Assembly: GCF_030818895.1 (NCBI RefSeq)
Contig: NZ_JAUTBA010000001.1
Location: 744,001 to 808,000, forward strand
DNA length: 64,000 nt
Reading direction: 5' to 3'
Source: Sphingobacterium zeae
Lineage (GTDB): Bacteria > Bacteroidota > Bacteroidia > Sphingobacteriales > Sphingobacteriaceae
Position numbers and translations under genes: made by a program. This document shows positions 1-9,150 of this stretch, piece by piece (positions within the stretch are counted from its first letter, which is position 1; the number at the start of each line of letters is the position of its first letter). A model generated the notes under the pieces. That model was given only the letters and a program-made list of their open reading frames with translations. It did no database searches and had not been told where the DNA came from.

Positions 1-635
1 ATTATCAATTGATTTCTGGCGAGCGTCGTCTCCGTGCTTCACGTTTGGCAGGCATTACCGAAATTCCAGCATATATCCGTACAGCTAATGACCAGCAGAT
101 GCTGGAAATGGCCTTGATAGAAAATATCCAGCGGGAAAATCTAAATGCGATTGAAGTCGCCTTGAGTTTTCAACGCATGATTGAGGAGTGTAATTTGAAG
201 CAGGAAGAGCTGGGAGAACGCGTAAGTAAAAACCGTTCTACTGTTACAAATTATCTTCGTTTATTGAAACTTCCGCCGGTCATTCAAGCGGCAATACGGG
301 ATGGAGCATTGACCATGGGACATGCTCGCGCATTGATTAATATTCCTGAAGTTGATAAGCAGCTTTATATTTTTAAGTTGATTATTGATCAAGGTTTATC
401 TGTTCGTAAGGCCGAGGAATTGGTTCGTGAACTACAAAAAGGTGGTAAGAAAAAGGCTGCAAAGGATAAGGCTCCGATGTCTTTTCAACTGCAGAAAATT
501 GAAGACGACCTGGCATCTAAATTTTCTTCGCGTGTCAAATTGAATCTCAAAAGTACCAAAGGGAAAGGTGCTATCGAGATCCCTTTTGAATCGGAAGATG
601 ATTTAAGTCGCATTCTAGAATTATTAGATTGGTAA
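1..635 (+). CDS. parB: ParB chromosome-partitioning protein, 5' end cut by the window
   Basis: ParB binds parS sites near the origin, spreads as a CTP-dependent clamp and acts with ParA in chromosome segregation. The frame is open from base 3 and enters the window just before the conserved GERR box (ISGERRLRAS) of the N-terminal CTP-binding domain, so the first part of the gene lies outside. A helix-turn-helix follows (EELGERVSKNRSTVTNYL), then a Lys-rich linker and a C-terminal dimerisation segment ending in LELLDW. The next gene starts one base after the stop, so they are probably co-transcribed. A TTG at base 9 is an internal codon, not the start. parA would be expected just upstream; that is inference. 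Confidence 0.93.
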   Translation, partial: YQLISGERRLRASRLAGITEIPAYIRTANDQQMLEMALIENIQRENLNAIEVALSFQRMIEECNLKQEELGERVSKNRSTVTNYLRLLKLPPVIQAAIRDGALTMGHARALINIPEVDKQLYIFKLIIDQGLSVRKAEELVRELQKGGKKKAAKDKAPMSFQLQKIEDDLASKFSSRVKLNLKSTKGKGAIEIPFESEDDLSRILELLDW

Positions 636-636
636 T

Positions 637-1359
637 ATGGCCAAGTTAATAAGCTTGATCGTTGCCATGTTTGTGCTATCAATAGTACATGGGCAGAAGG
701 TGGATTCCATTGCGAAGAAACAAGTGACACCTGTAAAAATAGATAGCATAAAGCAAAAAGCGGTACAGGATACTGTAAAGAAAGAATCTAGGAAAGAACG
801 TAAAAAGCGGGAGAAAGAGGAAGCTAAGGCAAAGGAGAAGGTGGTGTTTAAAGATTCAACCCGCCTGGCAATTGAAGCAAAAAATAAGCAAGCCTGGAAA
901 CGTTCTTTGATTCTTCCTGGATGGGGGCAATATACAAATGGAGGCGTTTGGTGGATAAAGGTCCCTGCAATTTATGGGGGGCTATTGACAACGGTGCTTG
1001 TCTTTGATTTTAATAACCGCTATTATAAAGAATTGTTGGGGGTATTGCAAGATAAGGCTCTTGGAAGGCCAATCGATCCATATTATCTCAACGTTTCCGA
1101 GCAGTCTATCATTCGTGCAAAAGATAATGCGCGGCGAGATCGTGATCTCATGGTGCTTCTTACTTTGGGTGTGTATGGCCTTAATGTTGCCGAAGCCTAT
1201 ATCGACTCGATGCTTAAATATCGTTGGAGTATTGGTGATGATAAGCCTAAAAAGACTGCTTTCTTAATTGGACCGACTCTAATGGATGCCAGTCTCGCGT
1301 CGGGAACTTATTCGTTTAAACCCACTGTTGGACTTAAATTGACCATGAAATTCAATTAA
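637..1359 (+). CDS. DUF5683 domain protein, exported or membrane-anchored
   Basis: 240 residues. The N-terminal hydrophobic stretch (about residues 4-20, ending HGQ) looks like a signal peptide. It is followed by a very Lys/Glu-rich linker (about 45-75) and then the DUF5683 core, which begins near residue 88 with an SLILPGWGQYTNGGVWW-type motif and holds two hydrophobic helices. The family is confined to Bacteroidota and has no assigned biochemical role. The gene starts one base after parB and precedes dapB and lepB, an order I recognise from other Bacteroidota. Function unknown; a link to the envelope is inference from the signal peptide. Confidence 0.8.
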   Translation: MAKLISLIVAMFVLSIVHGQKVDSIAKKQVTPVKIDSIKQKAVQDTVKKESRKERKKREKEEAKAKEKVVFKDSTRLAIEAKNKQAWKRSLILPGWGQYTNGGVWWIKVPAIYGGLLTTVLVFDFNNRYYKELLGVLQDKALGRPIDPYYLNVSEQSIIRAKDNARRDRDLMVLLTLGVYGLNVAEAYIDSMLKYRWSIGDDKPKKTAFLIGPTLMDASLASGTYSFKPTVGLKLTMKFN

Positions 1360-1541
1360 AATCTGATTTCTTCGACCTCATATTTCGATCGAAAATGACT
1401 GTTGATGACGGATTGTATAATTTGAATTTCAGTAATATTAGTTTTACACGGTCTCTAAGATCAGGGATTATGGTTTTTAAATAGGGGTATTTCATTGAAA
1501 TTTTTTAATTTTAAAAATAAACTATACTTTTTTCTGAATAT

Positions 1542-2285
1542 ATGAACATCATTCTCTTGGGATATGGCAAAATGGGGCAGATTATCGAAAGATACGCATT
1601 AAAAAGAGGCCATCAAATTTTTTTAGTTGTGGATGAACATAATCGTCCTAACCTGACTGCTGATGATATAAGAGGAGCTGATGTCGCGATAGACTTTAGT
1701 GTGCCTTCTGCAGCATTGGATAATATGAATCTTTGTCTGGAAGCAGGTGTACCTATTGTGGTAGGGACAACGGGATGGTATGATCAATTGGAAGATGTTA
1801 AGGCGAAGTGTCTGGCGTTTGGAGGTTCGATTTTGTATGGGTCTAACTTTTCTATCGGTGTGAACGTTTTTTTTCATATCAATCGCATGTTGGCAAAGGC
1901 ATTACAACCCTACAAGCAATATGATGTTCAAGTCGAGGAAATTCACCATATTCACAAACTGGATGCGCCAAGCGGTACGGCAATTACCATTGCTGAAGGG
2001 ATATTGGAGAGTAGTGATGTGAAGACCAACTGGGTGAATACTGTCGTTGGCGAGCAAGATGAAATTATTCCAAAGCCCCAAGAACTTTTGATCGAAAGTC
2101 ATCGCATTGAAGAGGTTCCGGGAACACATACGGTACTTTATAGTTCGGAGGTTGACCAGATAGAATTTAAGCATACTGCACATAGCCGTGATGGCTTTGC
2201 TTTGGGTGCTGTTGTTGCCGCGGAATGGTTGAATGGTAAAAAAGGCTTTTATCAAGTTACAGAGATTTTTGATTTTAATAAATAG
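1542..2285 (+). CDS. dapB: 4-hydroxy-tetrahydrodipicolinate reductase
   Basis: Cytosolic NAD(P)H-dependent reductase of the diaminopimelate/lysine pathway, supplying a peptidoglycan precursor. 247 residues, normal to slightly short for the family. The N-terminus has the Rossmann nucleotide-binding loop (LLGYGKMGQ). The family signature with the catalytic His pair and substrate-binding Lys is present as EEIHHIHKLDAPSGTA near residue 130-145. A 182-base gap separates it from the DUF5683 gene, so it may have its own promoter; lepB starts 16 bases after its stop. dapF of the same pathway lies on the other strand near 19 kb, not linked. Confidence 0.95.
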   Translation: MNIILLGYGKMGQIIERYALKRGHQIFLVVDEHNRPNLTADDIRGADVAIDFSVPSAALDNMNLCLEAGVPIVVGTTGWYDQLEDVKAKCLAFGGSILYGSNFSIGVNVFFHINRMLAKALQPYKQYDVQVEEIHHIHKLDAPSGTAITIAEGILESSDVKTNWVNTVVGEQDEIIPKPQELLIESHRIEEVPGTHTVLYSSEVDQIEFKHTAHSRDGFALGAVVAAEWLNGKKGFYQVTEIFDFNK

Positions 2286-2301
2286 TACTAATTAGTAGTT
2301 T

Positions 2302-3870
2302 ATGGGCTTAATTATATTTGCGGTTTTAACAACAATATCAGGATATGGGTTGTGGCAATTGTTTGTTAAAGCTGGCAGAAAAGGCTGGGAAGCGATCGTT
2401 CCATTTTACAGCCAGTATATTCAGGCAAAATTGATGGGGAAACCGTTATGGTGGGTAATATTATTGCTTGTTCCAATTGTCAATGTCTTTATTTTCTATA
2501 ATCTTTATCTTGATTTTATCCATTGTTTTGGGAAGCGTCGTTTTTGGGAAAATGCGGCTGCAGTTTTAGTGCCTTTTATTGTGCTGCCCATGTGGGCAAA
2601 GGATAATAATGTGCGTTTTTTAAACGGCCTGTACGCTAAAAATCTGAAAGCTGCTAGTCAGGAAGGCATTGTAATGACTGAAGAGAAGCGTGCCGAAATA
2701 GCCCTTGAATCGTATAAAGAGTATAAAATTAAATATCCATACAAAAAGTCCATGGTACGTGAATGGGCTGACGCTATCGTATTTGCCACTGTTGCAGCAT
2801 CGCTTATTCGCGGTTTTCTGATCGAAGCTTATATGATCCCAACAGGATCTATGGAACGTACCTTGTTGGTCGGCGATTTCCTATTCGTCAGCAAGTTGAA
2901 TTATGGGCCACGTATTCCTAATACGCCGATTGCTTTTCCTTTTGCGCATCACACCATGCCCATCACAGGAGGGAAAGCATATTCTGAATTGATCGAACTC
3001 CCTTATAAACGTCTGCCTGGATTTCAAAAGATTGAGCGCAATGATGTGGTCGTCTTTAATTTTCCTGCTGGTGACACTGTCGCGCTCGAAAACCAAAATG
3101 CAAGTTACTATGATCTTGTTCGAGCGTACGGCTGGCAGACTGTGAATTCGCAGTTTACGATTCAGGCAAGGCCGATTGATAAGCGTGAGAACTATATTAA
3201 GCGTTGTGTGGGATTGCCAGGGGATAAGATTTCCATGAAGGATGCCAAGCTTTTTGTAAATGATCAACCGGGATTTGATCCTCCTGAAAGTCAATTGGAC
3301 TATCTGGTATTAACGGATGGCACTCCATTAAATATGGAAAGGTTAAAGGAGTTGAGAATTGAAGCAATAGGTGGCGATCAGCAACCTGGAGTCTATCAGT
3401 TGTTCATGACTCAAGATGAGCTGGCCATTGTGAAATCCTGGTCGAATGTCAAAGAGATTCGAAGGAATCCAGTTGGAGAAGGTGCTTATCCGTACGATCC
3501 ACAATACAAATGGAATTTTGATAACTTTGGACCGATTTTAATCCCGAAAAAAGGTTGGTCGGTTGCTTTAAATGAGCAGACTTTACCCATCTATGAAAGA
3601 GCTATCCGTGTGTATGAGAACAATAAGCTTGAAAAGCGCTCGGATGGAATCTATATCAATGATGTCAGAGCAGATCACTATACATTTAAAATGGATTACT
3701 TTTGGATGATGGGGGATAATCGCCATAATTCCTTGGATTCAAGAGGTTGGGGATTTGTTCCCGAGGACCATATTGTTGGAAAGGCTTTATTTACCTGGAT
3801 GAGCTGGGACGATATTGGCACAGGACTCTCGAAAATTCGTTGGAATCGAATCTTTAAGGGCATTCATTAA
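2302..3870 (+). CDS. lepB: Signal peptidase I with extra N-terminal membrane domain
   Basis: Membrane serine protease that removes signal peptides from exported proteins. At 522 residues it is far longer than the classical enzyme. Residues 1-115 hold several hydrophobic helices and resemble the DUF5684 type ([14 protein letters not shown]). The peptidase part starts with a membrane helix near 155. Catalytic Ser is about residue 183 in [12 protein letters not shown] and catalytic Lys about 300 in [12 protein letters not shown]. The C-terminal [15 protein letters not shown] box is intact. A roughly 130-residue insertion lies between the last two boxes, as is common in Bacteroidota. Followed by a clear terminator. 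Confidence 0.95.
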   Translation: MGLIIFAVLTTISGYGLWQLFVKAGRKGWEAIVPFYSQYIQAKLMGKPLWWVILLLVPIVNVFIFYNLYLDFIHCFGKRRFWENAAAVLVPFIVLPMWAKDNNVRFLNGLYAKNLKAASQEGIVMTEEKRAEIALESYKEYKIKYPYKKSMVREWADAIVFATVAASLIRGFLIEAYMIPTGSMERTLLVGDFLFVSKLNYGPRIPNTPIAFPFAHHTMPITGGKAYSELIELPYKRLPGFQKIERNDVVVFNFPAGDTVALENQNASYYDLVRAYGWQTVNSQFTIQARPIDKRENYIKRCVGLPGDKISMKDAKLFVNDQPGFDPPESQLDYLVLTDGTPLNMERLKELRIEAIGGDQQPGVYQLFMTQDELAIVKSWSNVKEIRRNPVGEGAYPYDPQYKWNFDNFGPILIPKKGWSVALNEQTLPIYERAIRVYENNKLEKRSDGIYINDVRADHYTFKMDYFWMMGDNRHNSLDSRGWGFVPEDHIVGKALFTWMSWDDIGTGLSKIRWNRIFKGIH

Positions 3871-3912
3871 TCGGAGCAAATCAACATGCTAGCCTTATGG
3901 TCTGAATGCAAT

Positions 3913-3943
3913 AAAAAGGGCTTTCGTTAAGAAAGCCCTTTTT
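3913..3943 (+). terminator. Rho-independent terminator after lepB
   Basis: Perfect 13-bp inverted repeat with a 5-base loop. The right arm runs into a T tract on the plus strand, and the A tract of the left arm would also serve pdxJ coming from the other side. Confidence 0.85.
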
Positions 3944-3998
3944 ATTGAAATAACTTGAGTTTACTGATTATAGGTTTCGGTCTTCGCCGAAAGTTGTA

Positions 3999-4715
3999 CT
4001 ACTTCAAACAGGCGAGGTAACGTTTGATCGTTTCCTCTAATCCTAAATACAGCGCATCAGAGATAAGTGCATGGCCTATGCTTACTTCCAGCAATTCCGG
4101 AATATGCTGATTGAAATATTGCAGATTGTTGAGGTCCAGGTCGTGGCCTGCATTGAGTCCTAATCCGACTTCACGCGCCTTTAAGGCTGCTTTGAAATAG
4201 GGCTTTATAGCAGTTTCTTTATCGAAACCATACTCCGTTGCAAATCCTTCTGTATAAAGTTCAATGCGATCTGTTCCTGTTTCTGCGGCAGCCTCTACCA
4301 TTTCTTCGACAGGATCTACGAAAATAGAAACACGTATCCCGGCATCTTTGAACAATTTGCACATATCTTGTAGGTAGGCTTTGTTCTTAATGGTATCCCA
4401 GCCATGATTGGAGGTTAATTGACCTTCGGTATCAGGCACTAATGTAACCTGTGCTGGTTTATTGGCCAATACAAGGTCTATAAATTTCTGCTCCTGGCAA
4501 TTTCCTTCAATATTCAGCTCAGTCTGAATTGCTGCTTTTAAGTCAAATACATCCTGATAGCGGATATGTCTTTCATCTGGTCTGGGGTGAACAGTGATTC
4601 CCTGAGCCCCAAAACGTTCACAGGCTAATGCTGCTGAGACTAGATTAGGATTATTCCCACCTCTAGAATTTCTGAGCGTTGCGATTTTATTGATATTTAC
4701 TGAAAGTCTGGTCAT
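3999..4715 (-). CDS. pdxJ: Pyridoxine 5'-phosphate synthase
   Basis: Condenses 1-deoxyxylulose 5-phosphate with 3-amino-2-oxopropyl phosphate to make pyridoxine 5'-phosphate (vitamin B6, DXP-dependent route). 238 residues, standard length. The conserved start ([17 protein letters not shown]), the [11 protein letters not shown] loop with catalytic His/Arg, the central EGNCQ region with its Glu, and the [12 protein letters not shown] motif near residue 190 are all visible. It is transcribed alone on the minus strand, convergent with lepB and divergent from the diadenylate cyclase gene 60 bases away. Confidence 0.95.
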   Translation of the reverse strand: MTRLSVNINKIATLRNSRGGNNPNLVSAALACERFGAQGITVHPRPDERHIRYQDVFDLKAAIQTELNIEGNCQEQKFIDLVLANKPAQVTLVPDTEGQLTSNHGWDTIKNKAYLQDMCKLFKDAGIRVSIFVDPVEEMVEAAAETGTDRIELYTEGFATEYGFDKETAIKPYFKAALKAREVGLGLNAGHDLDLNNLQYFNQHIPELLEVSIGHALISDALYLGLEETIKRYLACLK

Positions 4716-4775
4716 TTTGCTGTATGTTGTGTTGTAAAAATACGAATAATATCTATTTTTTTTTAACTTGCATGT

Positions 4776-5570
4776 ATGGATGGAATCGACTATAGCCTAT
4801 TTAGCGGCTTTCGCCTCTTGGACGTTATTGATATTATATTGGTAGCGATTATTATCTACTATATTTATAGTTTGATTAGGGGTACCATTGCTGTTAATAT
4901 TCTAATTGGTGTCGCATTGTTTTATGGCGTTTATATTGTCGTCAAGCAGATGCATATGCGTTTGCTGACAGAAATATTCGGCGGTTTTATATCGGTGGGT
5001 TCGATTGCGTTGATTGTCGTATTCCAGCAAGAAATCAGGCGGTTTTTATTGCATGTTGGGAAGAATATATCGATGAAGCGAAAAAAGGTTTTTTGGTCGT
5101 TTATCGGGAATAAGAAGGCTATACAAAAGGATTTGACGGATGATTTAAGACCTGTAATTGAAGCCTGCAGAAGTATGTCACGTACGCGCACCGGGGCATT
5201 GTTGGTTTTTTCAAAATATTTTGATGAGGAGTATTACCAGAGTAGTGGTGAATATATCGATGCTCATATTTCCAAGCGTTTAATTGAAAGTATTTTTCAT
5301 AAAAATAGTCCCTTGCATGATGGTGCGGTCGTTATTGTCGATTTTAAGATTATGACAGCATCATGTGTATTGCCTTTGTCGGATAGTGAGGATCTGCCCT
5401 TGCAATTTGGATTAAGGCATCGCGCGGCAATTGGAGTAACGGAAGTCTCCGACGCTATTGCTGTTATTGTTTCAGAAGAGACTGGCGAGATCTCTTTTGC
5501 GAAAGATGGAAATGTCAATATGAACGTCTCGCCGGAAGAACTTGAGCAGCTACTGAAAGATGAGTTGTAA
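4776..5570 (+). CDS. cdaA: Diadenylate cyclase (membrane-bound, DisA_N/DAC domain)
   Basis: Makes cyclic di-AMP from two ATP at the inner membrane; in other bacteria this nucleotide controls osmolyte transport and wall stress. 264 residues. Three hydrophobic helices occupy about residues 15-80. The DAC domain follows, with the active-site DGA motif ([10 protein letters not shown], Asp about 182) and the RHR motif (about 214-216) intact, so it should be active. Members of the TIGR00159 family in Bacteroidota have this size. It is a single gene between two hairpins with no regulator gene beside it. The specific name cdaA is by family, not from experiment. Confidence 0.93.
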   Translation: MDGIDYSLFSGFRLLDVIDIILVAIIIYYIYSLIRGTIAVNILIGVALFYGVYIVVKQMHMRLLTEIFGGFISVGSIALIVVFQQEIRRFLLHVGKNISMKRKKVFWSFIGNKKAIQKDLTDDLRPVIEACRSMSRTRTGALLVFSKYFDEEYYQSSGEYIDAHISKRLIESIFHKNSPLHDGAVVIVDFKIMTASCVLPLSDSEDLPLQFGLRHRAAIGVTEVSDAIAVIVSEETGEISFAKDGNVNMNVSPEELEQLLKDEL

Positions 5571-5587
5571 AAAGTGATCATTGAATG

Positions 5588-5624
5588 CAATGCCCCAAAA
5601 AGTTAGCTGCTTTTTGGGGCATTG
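5588..5624. terminator. Bidirectional terminator between convergent genes
   Basis: Perfect 15-bp inverted repeat with a 7-base loop. A-rich left and T-rich right arms fit termination of the cyclase gene (plus) and of the DUF2911 gene (minus). Confidence 0.85.
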
Positions 5625-5638
5625 TTGTGTATAGACCG

Positions 5639-6484
5639 CTATTTTTTTGCAGCATTGATCACTTGCGTATTCAACTTGATGTATTCAGAGTTCTTGTCAG
5701 CTGTGGCCACTTCGAGACCTTTCGTGGCAGTTTCCACCGCTCCTTTTTTGTCTCCGGCTTTCAATTGAGCTTTTGCTTTCCAATAAAGAACATGTGCCGC
5801 TTTGGGTTGGGCTTTAGCAGCTTCATCAAACCAGTTTAAAGCTTTATTCAGATCCAAATTATTAGTAAAGTAATATTGAGCGGCTGCAAAATATGGTTTT
5901 TTCTCCCCTTTCATAGCCTCGTCGATTGACGCTAATATTTTATCCTGCTGGTTTACTTTGAGGGCAATTTTTACAGCAGTTTTTTCCCAAGCCAAACTTA
6001 AAACCGCATCCGTTGGCGTAACGTTGTCAAAAGCGATGGTAAAAGTTTCCACCGGATTGGCTAATGTTTGTGGTTTAACATTGAAGCGTAAAGCGTCTTC
6101 AGATTCTTTATACGTATATGCGCCCCATTGTTTTGTGTTTTTACTGATGATAATGGTCCACTCTGATTTGTTTGGGATCGTAAAAAGCGAATAGGTTCCT
6201 GCTGAAAGCTTATTGCCATTTAATGTAACATCTCCTTCAAAGGTTAATGTGGTATTGGTATTTGCTCCTGTACGCCACACCTGATTATAAGGAACAAGAT
6301 CACCAAAGATCTTACGTCCATTCATACTTGGTCTGCTATAGTTTAGTGTTACATTTTCAATACCTAATCCTTGTGTAATGGTTTGTGAGCTGCTGGCTGC
6401 AGGAAGTTTAATTTGAGCAAAAGATTCTCCAGCCGTAAACATCATGGTTGCGGCAATGGCAATTGCAAAAAGATTTTTTTTCAT
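5639..6484 (-). CDS. DUF2911 domain protein, secreted or periplasmic
   Basis: About 281 residues. A clear signal peptide (MKKNLFAIAIAATMMF, cleavage near ESFAQ) favours the start at 6484; an in-frame ATG at 6493 would add three residues. Residues about 25-165 match the DUF2911 pattern (PSMNGRKIFGDLVPYNQVWRTGAN). The rest (about 170-284) is helical with TPR-like repeats (YYFTNNLDLNKALNWFDEAA). DUF2911 proteins are frequent in Bacteroidota with no known activity. Single minus-strand gene. The TPR assignment is by eye and moderate in confidence. Confidence 0.85.
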   Translation of the reverse strand: MKKNLFAIAIAATMMFTAGESFAQIKLPAASSSQTITQGLGIENVTLNYSRPSMNGRKIFGDLVPYNQVWRTGANTNTTLTFEGDVTLNGNKLSAGTYSLFTIPNKSEWTIIISKNTKQWGAYTYKESEDALRFNVKPQTLANPVETFTIAFDNVTPTDAVLSLAWEKTAVKIALKVNQQDKILASIDEAMKGEKKPYFAAAQYYFTNNLDLNKALNWFDEAAKAQPKAAHVLYWKAKAQLKAGDKKGAVETATKGLEVATADKNSEYIKLNTQVINAAKK

Positions 6485-6572
6485 CTGTATCATTGTTTGT
6501 TTTGTTATATACGCGTTTTCAACAGTTTCACGCCTCTATCTATCTTCTAAAAATAGGAAGAATTTCACAGAA

Positions 6573-6600
6573 AAAGGGCATCTATTTTTAGATGCCCTTT
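6573..6600 (-). terminator. Terminator of the sugar transporter gene
   Basis: Perfect 12-bp inverted repeat with a 4-base loop. On the minus strand it is followed by a run of T (reads as A at 6571-6575 on plus). Confidence 0.8.
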
Positions 6601-6623
6601 GGCTCGTCCACTAGTGTGTTCTA

Positions 6624-7919
6624 CTAAGTGTTTTCTTTTCCAATTTTATGCCCTTTAGTGGCAAAAAATAAGATATACAGGTAGGCCGGAACCATCGCAA
6701 AGAGAAACGCATGTTGGAAGTCAACATGCAATGTGTCCTTTAAATAGCCATATATCAAAGGCCAGATTGCTCCTCCGGCAATACCCATAATCATAATACC
6801 TGATCCTGTTTTCGTAAAGCGTCCTAGTCCTTTTATACCCAGCGGAAAAATTGCTGGCCACATCAATGCATTAGCGACACCTAATAGGGCCACAAAGATA
6901 TAAGATGTCAGTCCTGTGGAAAATGCCGAAATCGCCGCGAATGTTATACCAACAATTGTACAGATACGTAAAGCGGTTTGCTGCGATACAAACTTTGGAA
7001 TAGAGATAATACCAATGAAATAGCCAACTAGCATACATACTAGCGTAAACGTAGTACCATACTTAACAAAAAATGGCGGCAGCGATAATAATCTTCCGTA
7101 CGTTCCGATGATGTCGCCTGCCATTACTTCGACTGCAACGCAGAAGAAAATAGCGAGAAATCCTAAAAATAAATGTGGAAACTGAAAGATACTTGTCTTT
7201 TTAGTACTGGTGACAGCAGCGTCATCTGTTGCTTCTTCTTCCTTATTGACATCAACTTCGGGCATTTTTACAGCAAATACGACAATCGCTAGAATCGCAA
7301 CACCGATAGCTACTCCAATGTAGGGTCCATGAAGCCTTTCGGATAATTCTGCTAACAGTGCATCGTGTTCTGCACCTGCTTTGAGTTCTTTGATTCTACT
7401 GGAAATGCTGTCGTAATCTTTTAATAGGATGCTCCCCAAGACTACTGGAACAATCATGCCAGCTGTTTTATTGAAAATCCCTACGATGGAGATCCTTTGG
7501 GCGGCACTTTCTATGGGGCCGATTATACTTAAATAAGGGTTAATCGCTGTCTGTAACAGCGCCATACCTGAGGCTTGCACAAAGATAGCGACCAAGAAGA
7601 GTTGGTAGCTCAAATTTGATGCGGCAGGAATAATGATAAGGGCGCCTAAAATAATTAACACCAGACTGGCCACTAATCCATTTTTGAATCCTGTTTTCCC
7701 TAAAATCCATGAACTGGGTAATGCGAGAAAAAAATAGGCAATATACGACGCGAAAAGAATTAAAAATGCTTGTGTATCGGTCTCTAAATTAAATGCTAAG
7801 CGTACAAAAGGGATCAATGCGCCATTGGCCCAAGTGATATATCCAAGAATAAAAAATAATGCACAGCAAATGAGCATTGGGACTATTGCTGTTTTACCCG
7901 AATTAGGATTAGTGGTCAT
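6624..7919 (-). CDS. Sugar transporter of the FucP/GluP MFS family
   Basis: Inner-membrane proton-sugar symporter type. 431 residues with about twelve hydrophobic segments and a central cytoplasmic loop (about 215-245, acidic and Thr/Ala-rich). The FucP-family hallmarks are visible: GYITWANGALIPFVR in helix 1, and LLQTAINPYLSIIGP with the following AAQRISIVGIFNK in helix 4. Members take up fucose, glucose/galactose or N-acetylglucosamine, and the substrate cannot be read from sequence. No sugar catabolic gene lies alongside. Single gene with its own terminator. Confidence 0.88.
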   Translation of the reverse strand: MTTNPNSGKTAIVPMLICCALFFILGYITWANGALIPFVRLAFNLETDTQAFLILFASYIAYFFLALPSSWILGKTGFKNGLVASLVLIILGALIIIPAASNLSYQLFLVAIFVQASGMALLQTAINPYLSIIGPIESAAQRISIVGIFNKTAGMIVPVVLGSILLKDYDSISSRIKELKAGAEHDALLAELSERLHGPYIGVAIGVAILAIVVFAVKMPEVDVNKEEEATDDAAVTSTKKTSIFQFPHLFLGFLAIFFCVAVEVMAGDIIGTYGRLLSLPPFFVKYGTTFTLVCMLVGYFIGIISIPKFVSQQTALRICTIVGITFAAISAFSTGLTSYIFVALLGVANALMWPAIFPLGIKGLGRFTKTGSGIMIMGIAGGAIWPLIYGYLKDTLHVDFQHAFLFAMVPAYLYILFFATKGHKIGKENT

Positions 7920-8112
7920 TTTTTTAATTATATTTAGTTAAGTTATCGTTCACGCAGTAGAAATCTGTCGAAAAGTAGCTTTAAGCAATCGATTGCATGC
8001 TATTTTGTTGATTTTTAAACTATCCAACGTACAAGACTACTTAAATTTATTGAATATAGGAAATAAATACAGGCATATTTTTGCTCGGTTTTGAGAATTA
8101 ATTCCCAAAAAA

Positions 8113-8136
8113 GAGGATAAATTTTAATTTATCCTC
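8113..8136 (-). terminator. Terminator of the kinase-DinB-thioesterase operon
   Basis: Perfect 11-bp inverted repeat with a 2-base centre, followed on the minus strand by six T (8107-8112 on plus are A). It lies 75 bases past the thioesterase stop. The rest of the 7920-8210 gap shows nothing else I can name. Confidence 0.75.
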
Positions 8137-8210
8137 CTTTGAATTTTAATCTGTCAGATTAAAATTTGATGGTTTTGAAATTCGAGTTGTCAAAAGCCCT
8201 ATAAATTGTA

Positions 8211-8636
8211 TTATTTCGGAACGATCGCTACTGTCAGTCTGGAAATACAATTTAATTTATTGAACCGGTCATACATCTTTATTTCCCAGATATGTGTGGA
8301 ACGGCCAATATGTATGGCACTGCATTTCGCTGTGATTATTCCGCTACTTACGGGACGTATATGGTTTGCGTTCACTTCAAGTCCAACGCCGCGATATTTA
8401 TCTGGGTCAACCACCAGGTTAGAGGCAATACTTCCTAGCGACTCTGCCAGGACTACCGAGGCTCCACCATGTAATATTCCATGCGGCTGCTTGACTTTAT
8501 CTGTTACAGGCATAGTCGCTGTAATGGTGTTGTCATCTATTTCTGTCGCTTGAATTTCCAGGAGACCTGACAGGTATTTATTAAAAAATATATTTATTTC
8601 CTCAATGCTGTAATGCTGAAACCAAATTTTTGACAT
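8211..8636 (-). CDS. Hotdog-fold thioesterase, PaaI/YdiI-like
   Basis: 141 residues, the usual size of a single-hotdog acyl-CoA thioesterase. The signature HGILHGGASVVLAESLGS (about residues 52-70) carries the family's substrate loop and catalytic acidic residue. In vivo substrates could be aromatic acyl-CoAs, DHNA-CoA or others; sequence does not decide. Its start lies inside the 3' end of the DinB gene (35-base overlap), so translation is probably coupled. Last gene of a three-gene minus-strand operon. Confidence 0.88.
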   Translation of the reverse strand: MSKIWFQHYSIEEINIFFNKYLSGLLEIQATEIDDNTITATMPVTDKVKQPHGILHGGASVVLAESLGSIASNLVVDPDKYRGVGLEVNANHIRPVSSGIITAKCSAIHIGRSTHIWEIKMYDRFNKLNCISRLTVAIVPK

Positions 8637-9150
8637 CGTCTGAGTTTAAATAACGTTCTTGAATAATAATGCGGTGATGATTGAGGTGTCCCGCAATGAC
8701 ATATAACAGTGCTTTTACAGTTGTAAGTCGCTCAGATGCCATTCCTTTACGCTCCAATTCAGCGTCATTGAAACTGTTGAAAAGCATCATATTGGCTTTG
8801 CGAAGAAAGGCAAATTCTTTACTCAAGCTTTCCAAGGTACGGTCATTATAGCGCGAATACTGAATGAGGTAGTCTTGGTCGTAACCAGCGAGCTCCTTCA
8901 GGTCGTTACGGGAGAAGCGCAACGCACGATAGGCCATGATTCGTTCATTATCGATGACGTGGCCAACGACTTCTTTGATGGTCCATTTATCCTCGGCGTA
9001 TTTAAAATTGCCTCTTTCCTCAGGAATCGTGTCCAGAAATGCCGGAAAGGAGAGCGTTTGTTCTTCGAGTGTATCAAACACGTTATCAACGACAGTCTCA
9101 ATATATGGCGCATAGACTGCTGGATATTCGTCAGATTTGAGTGGCTTCAT
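8602..9150 (-). CDS. DinB-family protein (DfrA/YfiT-like four-helix bundle)
   Basis: 182 residues of the DinB superfamily, soluble four-helix proteins that bind a divalent metal through His residues. Some are thiol-dependent S-transferases, but most have no known activity. Likely metal ligands are His in KEVVGHVIDNERI (near residue 65) and the paired His in VIAGHLNHHRII (near residue 160), a spacing typical of the family. Overlaps the histidine kinase by 20 bases at its start and the thioesterase by 35 bases at its end. Confidence 0.85.
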   Translation of the reverse strand: MKPLKSDEYPAVYAPYIETVVDNVFDTLEEQTLSFPAFLDTIPEERGNFKYAEDKWTIKEVVGHVIDNERIMAYRALRFSRNDLKELAGYDQDYLIQYSRYNDRTLESLSKEFAFLRKANMMLFNSFNDAELERKGMASERLTTVKALLYVIAGHLNHHRIIIQERYLNSDDVKNLVSALQH

